NCBI GenBank assembly: GCA_031398055.1
Contig: JANNMS010000140.1
Coordinates: forward strand, 1-43,482
Length of the DNA: 43,482 nt
Reading direction: 5' to 3'
From: M3007 sp031398055
Lineage (GTDB): Bacteria; Bacteroidota; Bacteroidia; Chitinophagales; Saprospiraceae
Positions within the stretch are counted from its first letter, which is position 1, and each line of letters begins with the position of its first letter. The notes under the pieces were generated by a model that worked only from the letters and a program-made list of their open reading frames with translations, searched no databases and had not been told where the DNA came from. Position numbers and translations under genes: made by a program. Positions 40,101-43,482 of the stretch are shown here, in pieces.

Positions 40101-43100
40101 ACCTGACCGTCGCGGCGACGGCAAACGAGCAATCCTCCTCGGCAGTTTTGGAAGCCGTGGTCACGGGCATCCGCGCCCGAAATGTCAATTTCACCTCCAC
40201 TTCGCCCGACATCCCGATGCTGATCTTGCGCGACCCGCCGGGCGACGCCAGTTCTTCGCGGATGGAAAAAGGCGAGGAATTTTGCTTCGGCCTGAATTTC
40301 GGGATTTCATCTTCGGCGACCATCGGGGCAGAACTCGCGGTCTCAACGGGCTTGACCACTGAAATCGCGGTAGGCATCGGTACCGAAAAAACGACCGAAA
40401 TCTCGGTGACCGACACCGAAACGTTCGGGGTCGAAGCGACTACGGCTGCCACGTTGAGTTCAAATTTGGAGATGTGTTGGGCCTTCGACGAAACCATCCA
40501 AACCTCTGACGACGAAGTTTTGGTGGGCGAGGACGCGGATCTGTACATGGGCGCGGCGATGAATTTGCTGTACGGCATCACCGACAATTTGGTCTATGAC
40601 AAGGATTCTTGCAAATATGACCTGAACCGTGGTTTGATGGTTTTCCCCGACAAATTCGCCACGACCTTCATTTACTCGCAATATCATATCGAGAACACGG
40701 TCATCCCCTCGCTCGAATTGGTCGGCGACTTCGAATCAGCAGACCGCTGGCGCGACATTATTGATACGAACACGGAATTGAAAGAAAGCGCGACGTTTGA
40801 AGACAACTTCTCCTTCGATGCGGGCGTGATATATGACAAGTCGCAGACAAATTCCATTTCGGCAGGTTTGGATTACCAGTTTGAAGTTTCGGTCACTGCC
40901 TCCATTGCCGAAGAACTTGGTATCGAGGTGGACGGCAATGGCATCACCGGGACCTTGACACAAAGCATTACCTTGGGTTTTAATGCTGGTTTGTCCGGTT
41001 CCACCAGTAGTTCCACAACAACCGGTTTTACCCTCGCCGACAACGATGCGGGCGACTATTTTTCGGTGGACGTGCTGGAAGACGACACTTATGGAACGCC
41101 TGTTTTCAGGACGGTTTCCGGCGCGTCGTCGTGTCCTCACGAAAAAAACACGGTGCCGCGCGAAGGGGTCGAACTGACGGTTGACCGCCAGGTCGCGGTG
41201 AACGTGCCCGAAAACGGGGAGGCGGTTTTCAAGTTCACCTTGGGCAATATTTCCCAGACCGAGGATACCCGCGAGTACCTTTTTGGCCTCATCCCGGAAT
41301 CGAACACGAGCGGTGCCATCGTAAAAGTGCAGGGCGGTAGTGCAACTGACCGACCTTTTGGCCTGCCTTTCGGCGCGGGGCAGGAAGTCATCGTGACCGT
41401 CGAACGCGGGCCGACCGAGTTTGACTACGAAGATTTGGAATTTGCGATTTACTCGGAGTGCGAGGACGGGCGCGGCGTGACCTTGGGTTGGGATGCGATT
41501 GACCCGAAATTTTACAAATCCTATAATTTGGATGTCCACTTTTTGGAGGATTGCAGCCATGTTGACATTGGTTTTCCGCTCCAAGATTGGGTCGTGACCC
41601 CCGCTGGCGGCAACACTTTGTTCATCACTTTGAACAATTACGATGTGGACGACCCAGATCTGGAACTGATCCGGGTGCAATATCGCCGCACGCGGGGCGA
41701 CGGCTCGTGGATAAATATCACCGAAATTCCGCTCGCCGATTTGGGCCCTGTTTTTGAAATCGTGCAGTGGACGATTAACGATTTGAACGACGGTTTGTAC
41801 GAAATCCGCGCCGTCGCGCAGTGCGTCGGCGGTCTGGAATCGGGCATCTCAAAGGTCATCAAAGGTCAAATTGAGCGGGAAGCCCCCGTTTTGTTCGGCG
41901 TTCCGCAGCCTGCGGATGGTTTTTATTCGCCGGGCGACGAAATCAGCATCACGTTCAACGAGCCGATCCGCTGCGATTTGCTGATCGCCGCTGACCAGTT
42001 CGACAACAACAACATCGGTTTGTACAACACCGAGACCGACGAACTGATCGACATGGTTTTCTCCTGCTCGGGCGACAAAATCCAGATCGTGCCGAACGTG
42101 CCGGGCAAATATTTTGAAAACAAAGTCCTCCGCGTCGAGGTGGACAACATCAAAGACTTGGTTGGGAACACTTTTGTCCACAAAGATTGGGAGTTCACTT
42201 TCGACCAAAACGGGCTGAACTGGCTGGACAGGGAGCATGTGTATGTTTCAAAGTATGAAGAACAAATCAAACGCCTCGAGCGCAGGATCGAGAACCGCGC
42301 GGGTTTTGCGAATGCCTACAAACTCGAAGGCATCCCGGCCTGGGCAAAAATTTACCCCAGCGAAGGCATTTTGCTGCCCGGACAGGTCCAAATCATCACT
42401 TTCGAGTTCGACTCGACGATGGTTTTCGGGGCCTACGCCGACACCATTCGCCTGCGCGGCACCGATGGCATCGAACCGATGCCCGTCCATGCCCGCGTCG
42501 TTTGCCACGACCCGGCGTGGAAAGTGAACGCCGCCGACTGGGACTATTCGCACAATTTCACGGTGCAGCTCGACATCGAAGGCAACGTTTCGACCGACCA
42601 AGAGGACATCGTCGGCGCATTTGTCAACGGCGAACTGCGCGGCACGGCCAAGTTGCAGCCCGTCAAACTGCCCGGCCCGATCACGAAGCACGAGGCATTT
42701 ATGACCGTTTATTCCAATGTTTTTGCGGGGGAAACGGTCGAGTTCAGGATTTGGGACGCGTCAGCCTGCCTGCTTTATGGTTCTGTTTTGGAATCATTTC
42801 CATTTGAAGCAGATGGTTTGCAAGGCTCGCCGCAAACGCCGACCATTTTGCACACCAATAATATGGTGCTTCGCCAAATTGATTTGCACGCGGGCTGGAA
42901 CTGGATATCGTTCAATTTGGCCTTCGCCAATAATTCGCTCGGCTCCGTTTTGGCCTCGGTCAATGACCCGGTCGGCGATTTGATAAAAAGCCAAACGCAG
43001 TTTTCGCAAAACGACGCGACGTTCGGCTGGCTCGGTTCGCTGACCTCGCTTTTGAACCCGCCGATGTACCAATACCGCACGGCGGATGCCGACACGATTT

Positions 43101-43482
43101 TGCAACTGGGCAGTTTGATCGACCCGACGACGGTCAACATTCCGATTTCGGCGGGCTGGAACTGGATCGGTTTTGTCCCACAATTTCCGTTGACGGTGGA
43201 CGAGGCGCTGGCAAGTTTGACGCCTTTAAATGGTGATTTGATAAAATCGCAGACCCAATTTGCCCAGTATTTGGCCGGTTTTGGTTGGATCGGAAACCTT
43301 ACTTACATGTCGCCGCCCAACGGATATTTGTTGAAAATGGCAGAGGCCGGGACTTTGACCTATCCAGATGCAGCGGTCGGCGGGAAGCCAGAAGTTGTTG
43401 GCGGGGACGCCAACAACGGCAAAGTTGACAGCCGGAACTTGATTTTCCAAGTCGATGCCACCCAATTCGAGCACTCCCAAAC
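37190..43482 (+). CDS. Giant multidomain T9SS adhesin-like protein (giant 3), 3' end beyond window
   Basis: At least 2097 codons are open from the ATG at 37190 to the window edge in one frame (checked at the ILRDPPGD and IFQVDAT motifs). Signal peptide 1-~29 (ends PFAQAQ). The order follows giant 2: FFNYGSTTGAF...GFWTRF, Fn3 (~97-170), LamG (~211-394) and LamG (~454-654), a regulatory-like domain, ILRDPPGDASS (~1010), Big_5-like (~1564-1670), BACON-like (~1684-1774), AFVNGELRG, two WNWI...SQTQF repeats, then IFQVDAT at ~2085. By comparison with giant 2, about 200 residues, including the sorting domain, lie outside. It is downstream of the collar-type fibre in unit 3. Confidence 0.9.
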   Translation, partial: MTFLPKNSRLRGCVLAFLCLLGLPFAQAQQSHNCTTISDEVQYTGGVFFNYGSTTGAFNTQNRSNFTIGQPSVGTGLSQEYSSGLGFWTRFLLPPFAPAVNASEGDLPDRINVSWTPDPLSPAATSAFKIYRNGTFLALVDFETFGFVDFNVIAGTFYTYQIAGVNNFGEGQKGSALGFLNPNGVVTGQVKTFAGSPVQNATVTLTPTLGSALQFTGDDKAFIIGNDSFPQEKWTVSTWVKIGAGNDNTSILDFGSTENKNFWIHTLPAASGKGVRIGVGEGSTAKTLDYAFPSANANDWHQIAMTYNGGSVILYFDGEFVGTKATGFAPDSLTAFLGQKPNGTGSFIGKLDDVRIFDRQLSQTEIQMTKNRTVNSDADGLVAYWKFDEAVGTKGFDVSKNKMKAYLCGANWTSDKPLVQNAGITNEAGYYKIDAINYAAGTTFSAMPEKSFYFNQSLEFNASNGQYADLTNFDLHDTSTVSFTFKPFDLSGTQAIFSKQGAGGADQMLATLENGVLKIKIGSDEKSYGAVSPGFHQVAVTMLQNGASVAAQVYMDGAAVGSTENFGGVDADFATGTAWTVGAKRSPGGAAEQFFTGLVDEIAIFNKNLTLQEIQLAASVGTDATHLKLKNYFNLNEGIGDSLQDLGTALTGMGVRHGATWATSAKIQETLPHEFTPSIRLVTLTPSNTSTDQVDFIDKSLVPVSGFVRYDGTVCFIENAEILGDGFRLSPPVFTDKNGKFICELEPGATVRLSAKYEDHTIMLPWWEVRNVAAPIAGILFRDIEKREVSGQIAGGLCRKSVIPPGAIVKVKVASEDECFEKIITLTHDDNANGKFKFTNLPPKKMVISVIEHSNSVIYNYFQLQGGVSIDLTFENDTIDFIYFSPPEIELTALDTNTCGDPMLEQSVKYAVDVRVFQDYDGGKCYLQDADLSFFNEIADKPQFDTVMTGGKLKYKFIAGQPQLVTPHLKYLTVAATANEQSSSAVLEAVVTGIRARNVNFTSTSPDIPMLILRDPPGDASSSRMEKGEEFCFGLNFGISSSATIGAELAVSTGLTTEIAVGIGTEKTTEISVTDTETFGVEATTAATLSSNLEMCWAFDETIQTSDDEVLVGEDADLYMGAAMNLLYGITDNLVYDKDSCKYDLNRGLMVFPDKFATTFIYSQYHIENTVIPSLELVGDFESADRWRDIIDTNTELKESATFEDNFSFDAGVIYDKSQTNSISAGLDYQFEVSVTASIAEELGIEVDGNGITGTLTQSITLGFNAGLSGSTSSSTTTGFTLADNDAGDYFSVDVLEDDTYGTPVFRTVSGASSCPHEKNTVPREGVELTVDRQVAVNVPENGEAVFKFTLGNISQTEDTREYLFGLIPESNTSGAIVKVQGGSATDRPFGLPFGAGQEVIVTVERGPTEFDYEDLEFAIYSECEDGRGVTLGWDAIDPKFYKSYNLDVHFLEDCSHVDIGFPLQDWVVTPAGGNTLFITLNNYDVDDPDLELIRVQYRRTRGDGSWINITEIPLADLGPVFEIVQWTINDLNDGLYEIRAVAQCVGGLESGISKVIKGQIEREAPVLFGVPQPADGFYSPGDEISITFNEPIRCDLLIAADQFDNNNIGLYNTETDELIDMVFSCSGDKIQIVPNVPGKYFENKVLRVEVDNIKDLVGNTFVHKDWEFTFDQNGLNWLDREHVYVSKYEEQIKRLERRIENRAGFANAYKLEGIPAWAKIYPSEGILLPGQVQIITFEFDSTMVFGAYADTIRLRGTDGIEPMPVHARVVCHDPAWKVNAADWDYSHNFTVQLDIEGNVSTDQEDIVGAFVNGELRGTAKLQPVKLPGPITKHEAFMTVYSNVFAGETVEFRIWDASACLLYGSVLESFPFEADGLQGSPQTPTILHTNNMVLRQIDLHAGWNWISFNLAFANNSLGSVLASVNDPVGDLIKSQTQFSQNDATFGWLGSLTSLLNPPMYQYRTADADTILQLGSLIDPTTVNIPISAGWNWIGFVPQFPLTVDEALASLTPLNGDLIKSQTQFAQYLAGFGWIGNLTYMSPPNGYLLKMAEAGTLTYPDAAVGGKPEVVGGDANNGKVDSRNLIFQVDATQFEHSQ

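Overview
The window looks like chromosomal DNA of a member of the Bacteroidota, most likely a Saprospiraceae-like gliding or filamentous bacterium (genus inferred only). The clues are type IX secretion (T9SS) type A sorting domains on giant secreted proteins, TPR lipoprotein regulators with a C-terminal helix-turn-helix, A/T-rich leaders without Shine-Dalgarno sequences, and TAnnTTTG-type promoter elements. No tRNA, rRNA, CRISPR array, transposase or site-specific recombinase was recognised.

The layout is a three-gene unit present three times. Each unit has (i) a minus-strand membrane-anchored TPR/HTH regulator, (ii) a divergent secreted fibre-like gene, and (iii) a giant (2284-3041 aa) multidomain T9SS protein. 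Unit 1 is regulator 724-2616, S74 fibre 2822-4303 and giant 4347-13472. Unit 2 is regulator 13569-15479, four fibre genes between 15826 and 25651, and giant 27035-33889. Unit 3 is regulator 33975-35858, collar-type fibre 36168-37085 and a giant from 37190 that runs off the end. The 106-618 fragment at the left edge is the decapitated tail of another giant, so the series probably continues leftward. Each giant 3' end converges on the next regulator, with a terminator hairpin between them.

Unit 2 is the unusual part. Its single fibre position has become an alternating array: fibre (+), passenger genes (-), fibre, passenger, fibre, passenger, fibre, passenger, giant. The passengers are three copies of a two-gene pair (a 94-98 aa unknown protein overlapping a retropepsin-like protease by 4 nt), a PD-(D/E)XK-like protein, an intact Bro-N antirepressor-type gene plus a decayed one, and a DUF4143-type AAA ATPase. 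Nearly every passenger has a TAnnTTTG-like element upstream and a shared box just after its stop codon; three of the four fibre-to-passenger junctions also carry a 90-bp foldback repeat.

The fibre genes share an N-terminal module (signal peptide plus a Bacteroidota fibre-type beta domain) but have interchangeable middle and C-terminal modules: S74 autochaperone with coiled coil, C1q-like, a jelly-roll-like domain, or phage tail collar-like. A leftover C1q-like C-terminus lies just downstream of one fibre gene, which suggests tip replacement. My working model, which is inference, is a diversifying surface-display system: a regulator senses an envelope signal and controls a variable-tip fibre and a giant LamG-rich adhesin, while one locus also collects passenger cassettes.
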